The translations under genes were made by a program, and so were the position numbers. Of a DNA stretch of 64,000 nucleotides, positions 8,334 to 18,411 are shown in pieces. Source of the DNA: Paucibacter aquatile (GTDB lineage Bacteria > Pseudomonadota > Gammaproteobacteria > Burkholderiales > Burkholderiaceae_C); contig NZ_POSP01000004.1 in assembly GCF_002885975.1 (NCBI RefSeq), forward strand, positions 806,001 through 870,000. The letters are read 5' to 3'. The notes beneath the pieces were generated by a model that saw only the letters and a program-made list of their open reading frames with translations, searched no databases and had not been told where the DNA came from. Numbering within the stretch: position 1 is the stretch's first letter; each line of letters opens with the position of its first letter.

Positions 8334-9600
8334 ATGCTCAAGTCCTGGCAACCCTTTGAGTGGATCGTGGCCCTGCGCTTTCTGCGTGAAGGGCGGCTGC
8401 AGACCCTCTTCATCATGACCGGCGTGGCCATCGGTGTGGGCGTGATTGTCTTCATGTCGGCCCTGCTGGCCGGTTTGCAGGGCAACTTCATCCGCCGCGT
8501 GCTCTCGGCCCAGGCCCACATCCAACTGCTGCCGCCGCAGCAGCACACGCGCGAGCTGCGCGGCGAGCGTGAGCTGGGGCCTGAGGGCCAGCCCGGCGCC
8601 GTGGTCGGTGCCATCGTCCAGCCGCCGCTGCAGCGGCTCAAGTCCATCGACCAGTGGCAGGCCGTGGCACGGCAGGTGCAGGCCATGCCGGGCGTGCGGG
8701 TGGTCAGCCCCCAGGTCAGCGGCTCGGCCCTGGTGCTGCGCGGCAGTGCCAGCCGCGCGGTGTCGCTCACCGGCATCGAGCCGGCGCTGTATTACCGCAT
8801 CGTCGATCTTGGCGACAAGCTCTTGCGCGGCAGCGCCCAGCTGGGCAGCGGTGACATCCTGATTGGCAGCGAGCTGGCCGCCGACCTGGGCCTCGATGTC
8901 GGCGACAAGTTGCGCCTGAGCACCAGCAATGCGGCCAATCCCGGCGCCGCACCCAGCCTCAGCACCTTCAAGATCGCCGGCATCTTTGACCTCGGCAACA
9001 AGGGGGCCAATGAACGCAGCACCTATGTGCCGCTGCGCACGGCGCAAAGCTTGCTGGGCCTGCCCGGCGGCGTCAGCAGCCTCGATGTGACGGTCGAAGA
9101 TGTCTATGCCGCCGAGCGCATGGCTCAGCGCATTGCTGCGGAAACCGGCGTGCAGGCGGACAGCTGGATCAAGGCCAGCGCTCAGTTCTTCTCGGCCATC
9201 AGTGCTCAGTCGACGGCCAATACAGCGATTCGGTTTTTCGTCGGCCTCTCGGTCGCCTTCGGCATTGCCAGCGTGCTGGTGGTCGTGGTGGTGCAAAAGT
9301 CGCGTGAGATCGGCATCTTGCGCGCCATGGGCATTTCGCGCGGGCAGATTCTGCGGGTCTTTTTGTTGCAAGGTGGTTTGCTGGGCTTGGGCGGCGCGCT
9401 GATCGGCTGCGCCATCGGCGCGGCGGCCTTGCTGGCCTGGCAGCGCTTTGCGCGCAATGCCGACGGCACGCCGCTGTTCGCGCTCAGCCTGGACCCGCAG
9501 CTGTTTGCCCTGGCCTTGCTTTTGGCCAGCATCACCGGTTTGCTGTCTGCGTTTGCGCCGGCCCTGCGTGCGGCACGGCTTGATCCCGTGGTGGCCATCC

Positions 9601-9608
<8 letters not shown>
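8334..9608 (+). CDS. ABC transporter permease, FtsX/MacB-LolC type
   Basis: This encodes 424 residues. One N-terminal transmembrane helix (FIMTGVAIGVGVIVFMSALLAGL) is followed by a large periplasmic MacB_PCD domain (about residues 45-270), and then three C-terminal helices within the FtsX domain, including VVVVVQKSREIGILRAMGISRGQI, the coupling region that contacts the ATPase. This four-helix layout defines type VII (MacB/LolCE/YknZ) ABC proteins that drive periplasmic or lipoprotein-related transport rather than classical translocation. It sits between the adaptor and the ATPase gene and overlaps the latter by 8 bp. Confidence 0.9.
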
Positions 9609-10302
<694 letters not shown>

Positions 10303-10311
10303 GCCGCGGCT

Positions 10312-11130
10312 TCAGCGCAGCGCCTGGCGCAGGGCTGCCAGCATCGCGTCGGGCGCCTCGGCCATCATCGAATGGCCGGCGGGCAGTGTGTGCACGGCCG
10401 TGGGCACCTGGGTTTTCAGCGCTTCGATCAGGGCTTGCGCCTGCTTGGGCGCCGTCATCTGGTCCTGCTCGCCGAGGATGAAATGCGCCGGGCAGCGCAC
10501 CCGGGCCGCAGCCTCCAAACCGCCGGCATAGCTGTCGCAGACGCGGAAGTCGTGCTCGAAGAGATTGAGCGCGGTCTGCCCGTTCTGGATGCGGCTCTTG
10601 AGCGCCAGCTCGGCCCCTTGCAGCCAGCTGCCGGGGCCTGGGTAGCCAGGTTTGCTGGCCCAAGTGGCGAAGGAGAAGGTGTTGACCATGGCGATGGCCT
10701 GCTCGGGCGCCGTGCGGGCGGTTTCCAGCAGGGCGGGCGAGACCTTCATCGGGTAGGCCGTGCCCACCAGCACCAGGCGGCTGACCTGCTCGGGCGCGCG
10801 CGCGGCGGCTTCCAGCGCGATCAGCGAGCCCATGCTGTGGCCGACCAGGGCGGCGGGCCGGCTCAGGCCTGCCGCCTGCATCAAGGCCAGCAACCATTCG
10901 GCCATGGCCGGCACATCGGCCAGCGGTGCTTGCGCGCGGTTGCGGCCATGGCCGGGCAGGTCGACGGCCAGCACCGCATGGCCGTGGTGGGCGCACCAGC
11001 GCGCTAGCAGGGTCCAGACGCTGTGGTCGTTGAGGGCACCGTGGATGAAGACCACGCAGGGCAGGGTGGGGTCGAAGGGCTTGCCGCCGGTGTAGGCGTA
11101 GCTGGGCTGTTCGTGGACGTTGAAGAGCAT
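10312..11130 (-). CDS. Alpha/beta-fold hydrolase
   Basis: This encodes 272 residues. Oxyanion-hole motif HGALND is at 30-35, nucleophile elbow GHSMGS contains Ser99, the catalytic acid is probably the Asp in GEQDQM near residue 223, and the His lies in PAGHSMM near residue 251. No signal peptide is visible, so it is probably cytoplasmic. Substrate cannot be told from sequence. It starts 24 bp after the metY stop on the same strand, so it is likely cotranscribed. Acyl-homoserine deacylation is conceivable from context but not supported by any specific motif. Confidence 0.88.
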   Translation of the reverse strand: MLFNVHEQPSYAYTGGKPFDPTLPCVVFIHGALNDHSVWTLLARWCAHHGHAVLAVDLPGHGRNRAQAPLADVPAMAEWLLALMQAAGLSRPAALVGHSMGSLIALEAAARAPEQVSRLVLVGTAYPMKVSPALLETARTAPEQAIAMVNTFSFATWASKPGYPGPGSWLQGAELALKSRIQNGQTALNLFEHDFRVCDSYAGGLEAAARVRCPAHFILGEQDQMTAPKQAQALIEALKTQVPTAVHTLPAGHSMMAEAPDAMLAALRQALR

Positions 11131-11154
11131 GGTGGGGGTCTCGGTGGCTTCGCT

Positions 11155-12465
11155 TCAGCGGGCTGCGATCTTGAGCGCGCGCTTCAAGTCGGCGATCAGG
11201 TCCTCGGCGTCTTCCAGGCCGATGGACAGGCGGATGGTGCCGGGCGTGATGCCGGCCTGGGCCAGGGCCGCATCGTCCATGCGGAAATGGGTGGTGCTGG
11301 CCGGGTGGATCACCAGCGAGCGGCAGTCGCCGACATTGGCCAGGTGGGAGAAGATTTTGAGCGCTTCGATGAAGCGCCGGCCTTGCTCGCGGCTGCCTTG
11401 CAGATCGAAGCTGAAGACCGAGCCGCAGCCGCGCGGCAGCAGCTGCTGGGCCAGGCCATGATCGGCATGGCTGGCCAGGCCGGGGTAGCCGACGCGGCTG
11501 ACCTGGGGCTGGGTGGACAGAAACTCGGCCACGCGGCCGGCGTTCCGCACATGGCGCTCCATGCGCAGGGACAGGGTCTCGATGCCTTGCAGAATCAGCC
11601 AGGCGGTGTGCGGGCTCATGCAGGCACCGAAGTCGCGCAGGCCCTCGCGGCGCGCGCGCAGCAGGAAGGCGCCGGTGCTGCTCTCCTCGCTGAACACCAT
11701 GCCGTGGAATCCGGCATAGGGCTCGCAGAGCTCCGCAAAGCGGCGGCCGCCGCTGCGCTCGAACGCGGCCTGCCAGTCGAAGCGGCCGCTGTCCACCAGC
11801 ACGCCACCGACCACGGTGCCGTGGCCGGACAGGAATTTGGTGGCCGAATGCATGACCAGATCGGCGCCCTGGGCGATGGGCCGCTGCAGATAGGGCGTGC
11901 TCAAGGTGGCGTCCACCAGCAGGGGCAGGCCGGCCTCGTGGGCGATGGCCGCGACGGCCGGGATGTCCAGCACGTCCATGCCCGGGTTGCCCAGGGTCTC
12001 GCCGAACAGCAGGCGGGTCTCAGGCCGGATGGCGGCGCGCCATCCTTCCAGATCGCCGGGCTTGACGAAGGTGGTCTCTATGCCGAAGCGCGACAAGGTG
12101 TAGTGCAGCAGATTGTGCGAGCCGCCGTAGAGCGCGCTGGAGGCGACGATGTGCGAGCCGGCCGCGGCGAGGGTGGAGATGGCCAGGTGCAGCGCCGCCT
12201 GCCCGCTGGCCGTGGCGATGGCGCCGACTCCGCCTTCCAGCGCGGCCATGCGTTCCTCGAACACGGCCGTGGTCGGGTTGGAGATGCGGCTGTAGACATG
12301 GCCGGCGCGCTCCATATTGAAGAGCGAGGCGGCATGCTCGCTGTTCTCGAACACGAAGGAGGTGCTCAGATGCAGGGGCGTGACGCGCGCGCCGGTGGCG
12401 GGATCGGGGGCCGCGCCGGCATGCAAGGCCAGGGTGTCAAAGCCAGGGTCGCTGTAACCGGACAT
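11155..12465 (-). CDS. metY: O-acetylhomoserine sulfhydrylase / Cys-Met metabolism PLP enzyme
   Basis: This encodes 436 residues. PLP-binding lysine is Lys210 in MHSATKFLSGHG; other Cys/Met_Meta_PP signatures are YSRISNPTTAVFEERMAALE (58-77), ASSALYGGSHNL and the C-terminal THFRMDD..AGITPGTIRLSIGLED. The length (about 430) and the FDTLALHAG opening favour O-acetylhomoserine sulfhydrylase (homocysteine from O-acetylhomoserine and sulfide) over cystathionine gamma-synthase (about 390). O-succinylhomoserine sulfhydrylase (metZ) cannot be fully excluded. It is divergent from the CBS protein across 140 bp. No SAM riboswitch was recognised upstream. Confidence 0.88.
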   Translation of the reverse strand: MSGYSDPGFDTLALHAGAAPDPATGARVTPLHLSTSFVFENSEHAASLFNMERAGHVYSRISNPTTAVFEERMAALEGGVGAIATASGQAALHLAISTLAAAGSHIVASSALYGGSHNLLHYTLSRFGIETTFVKPGDLEGWRAAIRPETRLLFGETLGNPGMDVLDIPAVAAIAHEAGLPLLVDATLSTPYLQRPIAQGADLVMHSATKFLSGHGTVVGGVLVDSGRFDWQAAFERSGGRRFAELCEPYAGFHGMVFSEESSTGAFLLRARREGLRDFGACMSPHTAWLILQGIETLSLRMERHVRNAGRVAEFLSTQPQVSRVGYPGLASHADHGLAQQLLPRGCGSVFSFDLQGSREQGRRFIEALKIFSHLANVGDCRSLVIHPASTTHFRMDDAALAQAGITPGTIRLSIGLEDAEDLIADLKRALKIAAR

Positions 12466-12605
12466 ATGGACTTTCGTGGTGTTGAATGCGCGGATTGTGT
12501 GCTATGTTCCCAAGCATCCTGCGGCGCAAGGTGCCGGGTCTTGCCGACAGTGCAGCAGGTTGTGTTAGGCAGTGGCAGGCAGTGACAACGAGGAGAAAGC
12601 TGATC

Positions 12606-13076
12606 ATGAAAGTCGTCGACATTTTGCGCGTCAAGGGCGGCACGCTGTTCACCGTCACGCCCGACGAATTGCTGGCCGTGGCCGTGACCGCCATGGCCGA
12701 ACGCGACATCGGCTCCCTGGTGGTGATGGAGCATGGCGATCTGGTCGGCATGCTGACCTTCCGCGAGGTGATCGCGGCCATCGTGCGCAATGGCGGCACG
12801 GTCGGCACCTCCCTGGTTCGCAGCGTCATGGACGACCATCCGCTGACCTGCACGCCGGAGACTGAAATCGACGAAGTCCGCCGCATGATGCTGGGCCGCC
12901 ACGCCCGCTACATGCCGGTGCTCAACGGCCGCACGCTGATGGGCGTGATCTCCTTCTACGACGTGGCCAAGGCTGTGGTCGATGGCCAGGATTTCGAAAA
13001 CCGCATGCTCAAGGCCTACATCCGCGACTGGCCGCTGGAAGACAACCCGGCGGCGGCGGATGAATCCAAGCTCTGA
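12606..13076 (+). CDS. Tandem CBS-domain protein
   Basis: This encodes 156 residues consisting almost entirely of two CBS motifs (about residues 8-62 and 75-130; the second contains YMPVLNGRTLMGVISFYDVAKAVV). CBS pairs bind adenosine nucleotides or SAM and act as sensors. No partner domain is present. A strong GAGGAGA ribosome-binding site lies upstream, and an extended -10-like TGCTATGTT at 12500-12508 could be the promoter. A good terminator follows at 13153-13193, so it appears monocistronic. Function beyond ligand sensing is unknown. Confidence 0.92.
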   Translation: MKVVDILRVKGGTLFTVTPDELLAVAVTAMAERDIGSLVVMEHGDLVGMLTFREVIAAIVRNGGTVGTSLVRSVMDDHPLTCTPETEIDEVRRMMLGRHARYMPVLNGRTLMGVISFYDVAKAVVDGQDFENRMLKAYIRDWPLEDNPAAADESKL

Positions 13077-13152
13077 GCGGCAGGGCGCCTGAACGCCAGC
13101 TGCGCCTTCGGCTGCCTGAGCTGGCCTGAATTTCACTCCTGCTTTCACACCC

Positions 13153-13193
13153 ACAGAGAAGCGCGGCTCGGCCGCCTTCTCTGTTTTGTTTTT
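13153..13193 (+). terminator. Rho-independent terminator after the CBS gene
   Basis: A 9-bp stem (ACAGAGAAG with CTTCTCTGT) is extended inside by GCGGC/GCCGC and followed by TTTTGTTTTT. It is the strongest terminator of the left half. It lies 77 bp after the CBS stop and just before the DinB gene. Confidence 0.85.
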
Positions 13194-13242
13194 CCAGCCT
13201 CGGCCGACCGGTGCCAGGCGTTGTGCCGAAGGACGTTCCGCC

Positions 13243-13740
13243 ATGACAAGCCTGCAGCAACTCTTTGCCCAGAAGTCCTGGGCCAACCAGGAACTGTTTG
13301 CCGTGCTGGCGGACGTGGATGCCAGCCAGCACGCCGAGGCGCTGCATGCCGCGCTGCGCATGCTCAACCACATCTACGTGGTGGACCGCATCTTTCACGC
13401 GCATCTCTGCCAGCAGGCGCATGGCTACACCCGCAGCAACACCGATGACACGCCGAGCCTGGAGGTCTTGCAGTTCGAACAGGCGGAGCTGGATGCGTGG
13501 TTTGAGCGTTATGTCGCCGAACTCTCGCCCGAGCAGGCGGCCGAGCGCTTGCGCTTCCAGTTCACCGATGGCGACGCCGGCTGCATGAGCCGGGAGGAAA
13601 TGCTTCTTCACTTGATCACCCACGGCGCTTATCACCGCGGCAATGTGGGCCAGATGCTCAAGGCCATCTCGGTCGCGCCGCCGCGCGATCTGCTGACCCG
13701 TTTCCTGCACCTGAGCGAGCCACAGCGCCGCCAGGCCTGA
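13243..13740 (+). CDS. DinB-family protein
   Basis: This encodes 165 residues with the four-helix-bundle DinB/YfiT pattern: an early His in LNHIYVVDRIFHAHL and the paired His in HLITHGAYHRGNVGQML, which together form the usual divalent-metal site. Many family members are thiol-dependent S-transferases (for example bacillithiol- or mycothiol-dependent) or damage-induced proteins; the partner here is unknown. ATG at 13243 was chosen because it begins the conserved region (MTSLQQLFAQKSWAN). It converges with the permease gene ending at 13780. Confidence 0.88.
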   Translation: MTSLQQLFAQKSWANQELFAVLADVDASQHAEALHAALRMLNHIYVVDRIFHAHLCQQAHGYTRSNTDDTPSLEVLQFEQAELDAWFERYVAELSPEQAAERLRFQFTDGDAGCMSREEMLLHLITHGAYHRGNVGQMLKAISVAPPRDLLTRFLHLSEPQRRQA

Positions 13741-13779
13741 GCAGGCGGGCAGGCGCGCGCGGGTGCCGGCCGACCGGGG

Positions 13780-15180
13780 TCAGCCCGCCAGCTTCAGCGT
13801 GCCGTGCCGGCCACGGCCGAGTGTGGCCCACCAGAGCAGCCCCAGGCCCAACCAGGCCAGGCCCAGCTTCATGGCCGCACGGTCCTGCCCGTAGAGGATG
13901 AAGAGCAGCACGGCCAGGCCCAGGGCCGGCACCAGCCCATGGCGCAGCCAGCGGCCGCTGCGCTGGCGCAGCAGGAAGTGCCAGATCACGGCCAGGTGCA
14001 GCAGCACAAAGGCACTGAGCGCGCCAAAGGTGACGAGATTGGTCAGGGCGGCAGCGTCCTCGAGGAACAGCAGGGCCACGGCCAGGGACACGGCAGCCAC
14101 CAGCCAGGTGCTGGTCTGCGGCGTCTGGCGCTCGGGGTGCACGCGGGCCAGCCAGCGTGAGCCGGGCAGTTGGCCGTCCCGCGCCATGGCGTAGAGCACG
14201 CGAGACACGGCTGCCTGCGCGCTCAAGGCATTGGCCACGCCCCAGGCCAGGGCGGTGGCCACCGCGCAGCTGATGAAGAGGCTGCGTCCGCCGGCCAGTG
14301 CGGCGATGTCGTAAAAGGCGCTGTCGGCGCTGGCCGGCTTGAAGTCCGGCCCGGCTGCCAGGGCCAGTTCGCTCGCCAGCCAGGTTTGGGCGATGAAGCA
14401 GCTGCCCATCAGGAACAGCACCCAGAGCGTGGCTCGGCCGATCGGGTTGTCGCGCGGGCGCGCGGGGTCGGATCTGACCTCCTCGCTGAGTGTGGAAATG
14501 GCATCAAAGCCCAGAAAGGACAGGGCGGCGATGGCGGCGGCACCGGCCACCCAGTTCCAGTTCAGCTGCGGGCCCTGGAGGGGGCGCAGGCTCAGGCCCG
14601 TGCCGCCCGGCCCGAGCAGGGTCCACAAGGCCAGCGCCATGAAAACCGCCAGCACCAGCAGCTGCAAAGCGAGAAAGACCCGGTTGGCACGGGCGGTCAG
14701 CTCGACACCTCGCAGATTGATGGCCGTGCACAGGGCGATGAAGGCCAGCACCCAGCAACCGGCGGGCAGGGCGGGCCAGAGGGCTTGCAGCGAATTTGCA
14801 CTGACCACAAAGAGCAGGGCCGGCACCAGGATGTAGTCGAGCAGGAGCAGCCAGCCGGCCAGAAAACCGGCCAGTGGGTGCAGGCCGCGCTGGGTGTAGG
14901 TGTAGGCCGACCCGGCAACGGGAAACTCCTGCGCCATGGCCGCATAGCACAGCGCGGTGAAGACCATGGCCAGCAGCCCAAGGCCATAGGCCAGGGGCAC
15001 CAGGCCTTGCGAGGCGTCGGCCACAAAGCCGTACACGCCGAAGGGCGCGATCGGCACCATGGCCACCATGCCGTAGCGCAGCAGGTCCTTGAAGCCCAGG
15101 GCCCGCTTGAGTTCCTGCCGGTAGCCGAAGTCGGCCAAGTCTGGCGATGCCGTGAGGCCTGGCGGGCTCGAGCGGCTCAC
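13780..15180 (-). CDS. APC-family amino acid/amine permease
   Basis: This encodes 466 residues with about 12 hydrophobic segments. The N-terminal half holds the APC-family substrate-region signature (MVAMVPIAPFGVYGFV), EFPVAGSAYTYTQRG, and FLGFDAISTLSEEV in the middle. This matches amino acid-polyamine-organocation permeases. The start codon is GTG at 15180, overlapping the stop of the upstream amidase in GTGA, so translation is probably coupled and the transported compound is likely the amidase substrate or a related amide/amine (inference). Confidence 0.9.
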   Translation of the reverse strand: MSRSSPPGLTASPDLADFGYRQELKRALGFKDLLRYGMVAMVPIAPFGVYGFVADASQGLVPLAYGLGLLAMVFTALCYAAMAQEFPVAGSAYTYTQRGLHPLAGFLAGWLLLLDYILVPALLFVVSANSLQALWPALPAGCWVLAFIALCTAINLRGVELTARANRVFLALQLLVLAVFMALALWTLLGPGGTGLSLRPLQGPQLNWNWVAGAAAIAALSFLGFDAISTLSEEVRSDPARPRDNPIGRATLWVLFLMGSCFIAQTWLASELALAAGPDFKPASADSAFYDIAALAGGRSLFISCAVATALAWGVANALSAQAAVSRVLYAMARDGQLPGSRWLARVHPERQTPQTSTWLVAAVSLAVALLFLEDAAALTNLVTFGALSAFVLLHLAVIWHFLLRQRSGRWLRHGLVPALGLAVLLFILYGQDRAAMKLGLAWLGLGLLWWATLGRGRHGTLKLAG

Positions 15181-16091
15181 AGCGCAATCCCCAACTGCTG
15201 CAGCAGCGCTTGCGGCATCTCGAAGCGGCAGGTCTTCTTGGGGTCGACGATCTGGCAGATCTGCAAATTGCCGGCGATGCTCATCAGGTTGACTGCGTCG
15301 ACCTCGCTCATGCGGCCGTGCTGGGTCAACAAGTCCGCCATCTGGCGGCTGGCCAGCAGGGCGGCCTCATCGAGCTGCACGGCGGAGCCCAGGGTGTAGG
15401 CATGGCTGGGCGTGCTCAGCAAGGGCAGGGGCCAGGGCTTGCCGGCCTCGGGCTTGATCACGCGCAGGCGCACGCGCACCTCGCCGGCCACCTCCAAGCC
15501 GCAGACCGACACCTCGCCATCGCCCATGGCCGCATGCAGATCGCCCAGGGCCAGCAGGGCGCCCGGCACCTGCACCGGCAGGTAGAGCGTGTGGCCGGCG
15601 CTGATCAGCTTGCAATCCATATTGCCGCCATGGGCGTCGGGGGTGCCGCAGGACACGGGCTCGCCGGCCGGCGCCGTGCCGATGACGCCGATCATGGGCC
15701 GCAAGGGCAGGCGGATGCCACCGGGCATCAAGACCTGACCCCCTTCGATGGCCATGCTGCGGATGCTGGCCTCGCTGAAGCGGTCACCGAGGATGCCCAG
15801 GCCCGGTGCCGTCACCATCACGGCACGCTCGCCCACCTCGATGTGTTCGATGTCCACGGCCAGCACATCGCCGGGTTCGGCGCCGCGCACGAAGACCGGG
15901 CCGGTGGCCGGGTTGATGCGGGCCCAGTCCACGCCTTCAAACGGCGTGTCTTCACTGACGATCTGGTCCTGGAAGCAGTCGCAGGTTTCGAACAGCAGCC
16001 GCTCGCCGCTGTCGACGCTGAGCACCGGCGGGTTGTCGCGCGACATGGCGTAGATCACCTGCTCGCGCGAGATTCGATGGACGCTGCTCAT
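15177..16091 (-). CDS. Acetamidase/formamidase family protein
   Basis: This encodes 304 residues covering the whole FmdA_AmdA domain: RINPATGPVFVRGAEPGDVLAVDIEHIEV near the N-terminus, the PDAHGGNMDCKLISAGHTLYLPV block, and ALGDLHAAMGDGEVSVCGLE, where conserved His/Asp residues bind metal. Characterised members hydrolyse formamide or acetamide to ammonia and the acid; many remain uncharacterised. ATG 16091 is preceded by a strong GGAGGAGAA ribosome-binding site. It is the first gene of a two-gene operon with the APC permease. Confidence 0.9.
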   Translation of the reverse strand: MSSVHRISREQVIYAMSRDNPPVLSVDSGERLLFETCDCFQDQIVSEDTPFEGVDWARINPATGPVFVRGAEPGDVLAVDIEHIEVGERAVMVTAPGLGILGDRFSEASIRSMAIEGGQVLMPGGIRLPLRPMIGVIGTAPAGEPVSCGTPDAHGGNMDCKLISAGHTLYLPVQVPGALLALGDLHAAMGDGEVSVCGLEVAGEVRVRLRVIKPEAGKPWPLPLLSTPSHAYTLGSAVQLDEAALLASRQMADLLTQHGRMSEVDAVNLMSIAGNLQICQIVDPKKTCRFEMPQALLQQLGIAL

Positions 16092-16433
16092 GGGCTTCTC
16101 CTCCTGCCAGTGTGTTGGGCTTGTGGCCTGCGCCTGGACTCTACGAAGCGAGGCGGAAGCTGGCCATCGGGGGCGACCCTTTGCATGCCAGCGGCATCGG
16201 TCCCGCAGCGCTCGATCCGCGAACGTCAAGCGCACGTGTATCCGTGGAAGATCGAAAGTAGCTCCGCGATCGGACTTTCACTTTTTGCCTGCCGAGCCAA
16301 CAGGCCCTGTCTCAATCTGGCCCACGGGCCCCGACCCTCTGTCAGATGTTTCTATGTTCAAGCGCGGCTGCGCTGAGGACACTGCGCAGCCTCGGCTCCG
16401 GCCGACGGTCCACATCTACCTCTGGAGACCCCC
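16092..16433. other. 342-bp divergent intergenic region
   Basis: This gap lies between the amidase (minus) and protease (plus) genes. It contains the strong ribosome-binding site of the amidase and a CTGGAG before the protease ATG. A 6-bp inverted pair GAAAGT/ACTTTC lies near 16253-16281. No clear sigma-70 hexamers, terminator, RNA or small gene with coding features was found. Confidence 0.4.
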
Positions 16434-18320
16434 ATGCCTGCCCACAAGACCCCATTCAAACTCGCTCTGCTTCCGGCTGCGGCCTTGATCCTGAGTGCAC
16501 TGTCCAGCATGAGCCTGCCTGCGGCTGCTCAAGACGGCGCTGTCGAGAGCACGGCCGTGCTCAATCTCGGCAGCGGCGAGCAGTTGATCGAGGCGCTGCG
16601 CCAGCAACACCGCGGCAGCAGCAGCCCCTTCTTCCGCACCTTCGGCAACGAGTCGCTCGCAGTGCAGATCCAGGACTTCTTCGACAAGAATGGTCTGGTG
16701 TCCATCTCCGGCCATGCCCTGGGCAACAGCAACTCGGTGTTCTTCCTCAAGGGCAGTGCCAAGAACCTGGGTGGCTATCTGGCGCTGCATGACAAGCGCA
16801 AGGCCTTTGAGTTCAGCAGCGGCAGCGCCGATGGCGCCAAAGGTCAGGTGCTGGTGCGCGAAGTGCCCTATACCGTGGTCTTTCCCGATTTCGACGAGAA
16901 GTTCCAGCACGACTATGAGCGCGCCCAGAACGTCACCACATTGGCCGTGGCCGCGCCCGTCTACAGCCCCATGGCTCTGCGCCAGGCACCGCATATCGGG
17001 CCCTATGCCAATCAGGACGTCACCCAGCTGGAGAGCAAGCCCGGAAGCCCCTGGGTGTTCTATCTCAACACCACCGCTGTCATGAACGGCAGCACGCCGC
17101 TCAATGGGGTGACGAAAGAACAGATGTACCGGGCCTGGCAATCGGTGGCCGACCAGTACTCGATGTTGAACATGAACGTCACGACCAAGCGCTCGGTCTA
17201 CGACGCGGCGCGCACGGCCAACACCTTGCGCACCGGCATCATCAACTTCATCAACCAGGATGGTCGCTCCTTTGCGCCGCTGCGCTCTTTCGGCACCACC
17301 TCGGCCGGCACGCTGTACCGCAACCCCTCGGCCGGCTTCGACTACGGCTATGGCATCGGCATGACCGGTGCGCACGAGGTGGGTCACCAGATGGGCATGT
17401 CGCATGACGGCGGCGGCAGCGGTGGTGAGTACTTCGAAGGCATCCCGGCTTACCAGTGGGGCCCCATCATGGGCAACTACTGGATGGGTGGCTCCTGGGC
17501 CAACCAGCTGTTTACCTGGAGCCGTGGCGAGTACAGCACCGCCAACAACCAGGAAGACGATTTCCGCATCATGACGGTCAATGAGTCGGTGCCCTATGTG
17601 GCCGACGACAACGTCAACGGCAAGCCCCTGCAGCTGCGCGCCGGGGGGGAGATCAACCCGCTGGACAACTGGGGCCAGATCGAGCGCAACACCGACAACG
17701 ATCTGTTCACCTTCACGGTCGCCAATGCCGCGACCCTGAACCTGCGGGTGGACCCGATCGAGTACTTGCGCATGCTCGATGTCGAGGCGCAGATCCTGAA
17801 CAGCAGCGGCCAGCAGGTGGCGCGCAGCAATCTGGCGGTGAATCGCTCGGCCGAGTTCAGCAATCTGCAACTGCCTGCCGGCAGCTACTCGATCAAGATC
17901 CAGGGCGGCGCTGAGGGCACGCCGCAGAGGGGCTTCTCGAACTACTCCTCGGTTGGCCTTTATGCACTCAAGGGCACGCTCAGCGGCGGCGTGCCCGACA
18001 CGCCACCTACTCCGCTGAGCAATGGCGTGCCCCTGGCCAACCAGAGCGGCGCCACCGGCAGCTGGAACTACTACGCCATCACCTTGCCCAGCGCAGCCTC
18101 CAAGCTGACGGTCACGCTCAAGGGCAGCAACGGCGATGCCGACCTCTTTGTGCAGAAGACGGCCAAGCCCAGCACCAGCAGCTATGCCTGCAAGAGCGAT
18201 GGCTCGACCAGCAACGAGAGCTGCGCCATCACCGCGCCGACGGCGGCCACCTACATCGTCGGTGTGCAAGCCTATGCGGCCTACAGCGGCGTGACGGTCA
18301 CGGCCACGGTCACGCCGTGA
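16434..18320 (+). CDS. Secreted metzincin-like zinc metalloprotease with C-terminal PPC domain
   Basis: This encodes 628 residues. A signal peptide (residues 1-32, ending near LPAAAQ) is followed by a propeptide-like region, and then a catalytic domain with the extended zinc motif HEVGHQMGMSHD (His314, Glu315, His318, His324), i.e. HExxHxxGxxHD as in metzincins, and a likely Met-turn at Met346 (GPIMGNYW). Residues ~395-510 form a beta domain with a PPC-like look, and 525-628 a bacterial pre-peptidase C-terminal domain (YYAITLPSAASKLTVTLKGSNGDADLFV), typically removed on secretion. It resembles reprolysin-like proteases; substrate unknown. A TGGAG ribosome-binding site precedes the ATG. Confidence 0.88.
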   Translation: MPAHKTPFKLALLPAAALILSALSSMSLPAAAQDGAVESTAVLNLGSGEQLIEALRQQHRGSSSPFFRTFGNESLAVQIQDFFDKNGLVSISGHALGNSNSVFFLKGSAKNLGGYLALHDKRKAFEFSSGSADGAKGQVLVREVPYTVVFPDFDEKFQHDYERAQNVTTLAVAAPVYSPMALRQAPHIGPYANQDVTQLESKPGSPWVFYLNTTAVMNGSTPLNGVTKEQMYRAWQSVADQYSMLNMNVTTKRSVYDAARTANTLRTGIINFINQDGRSFAPLRSFGTTSAGTLYRNPSAGFDYGYGIGMTGAHEVGHQMGMSHDGGGSGGEYFEGIPAYQWGPIMGNYWMGGSWANQLFTWSRGEYSTANNQEDDFRIMTVNESVPYVADDNVNGKPLQLRAGGEINPLDNWGQIERNTDNDLFTFTVANAATLNLRVDPIEYLRMLDVEAQILNSSGQQVARSNLAVNRSAEFSNLQLPAGSYSIKIQGGAEGTPQRGFSNYSSVGLYALKGTLSGGVPDTPPTPLSNGVPLANQSGATGSWNYYAITLPSAASKLTVTLKGSNGDADLFVQKTAKPSTSSYACKSDGSTSNESCAITAPTAATYIVGVQAYAAYSGVTVTATVTP

Positions 18321-18347
18321 TGGTGCTGTGATCGCAAAGTGAGCGCG

Positions 18348-18376
18348 GGGCAGGCTGGGCTTCACCCGGCCTGCCC
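18348..18376 (+). other. Strong GC-rich hairpin between the protease gene and aroC
   Basis: GGGCAGGC pairs with GCCTGCCC, with GGG/CCC continuing the stem inside, giving about 12 pairs around a 5-nt loop. No T-run follows, so it is not a standard rho-independent terminator; it may protect the protease mRNA 3' end. A TAGAAT hexamer (18378-18383) directly after it could be the aroC -10 box. Confidence 0.5.
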
Positions 18377-18411
18377 GTAGAATCCAGCGCTTCAGGCAGC
18401 ACAGGATTCCC

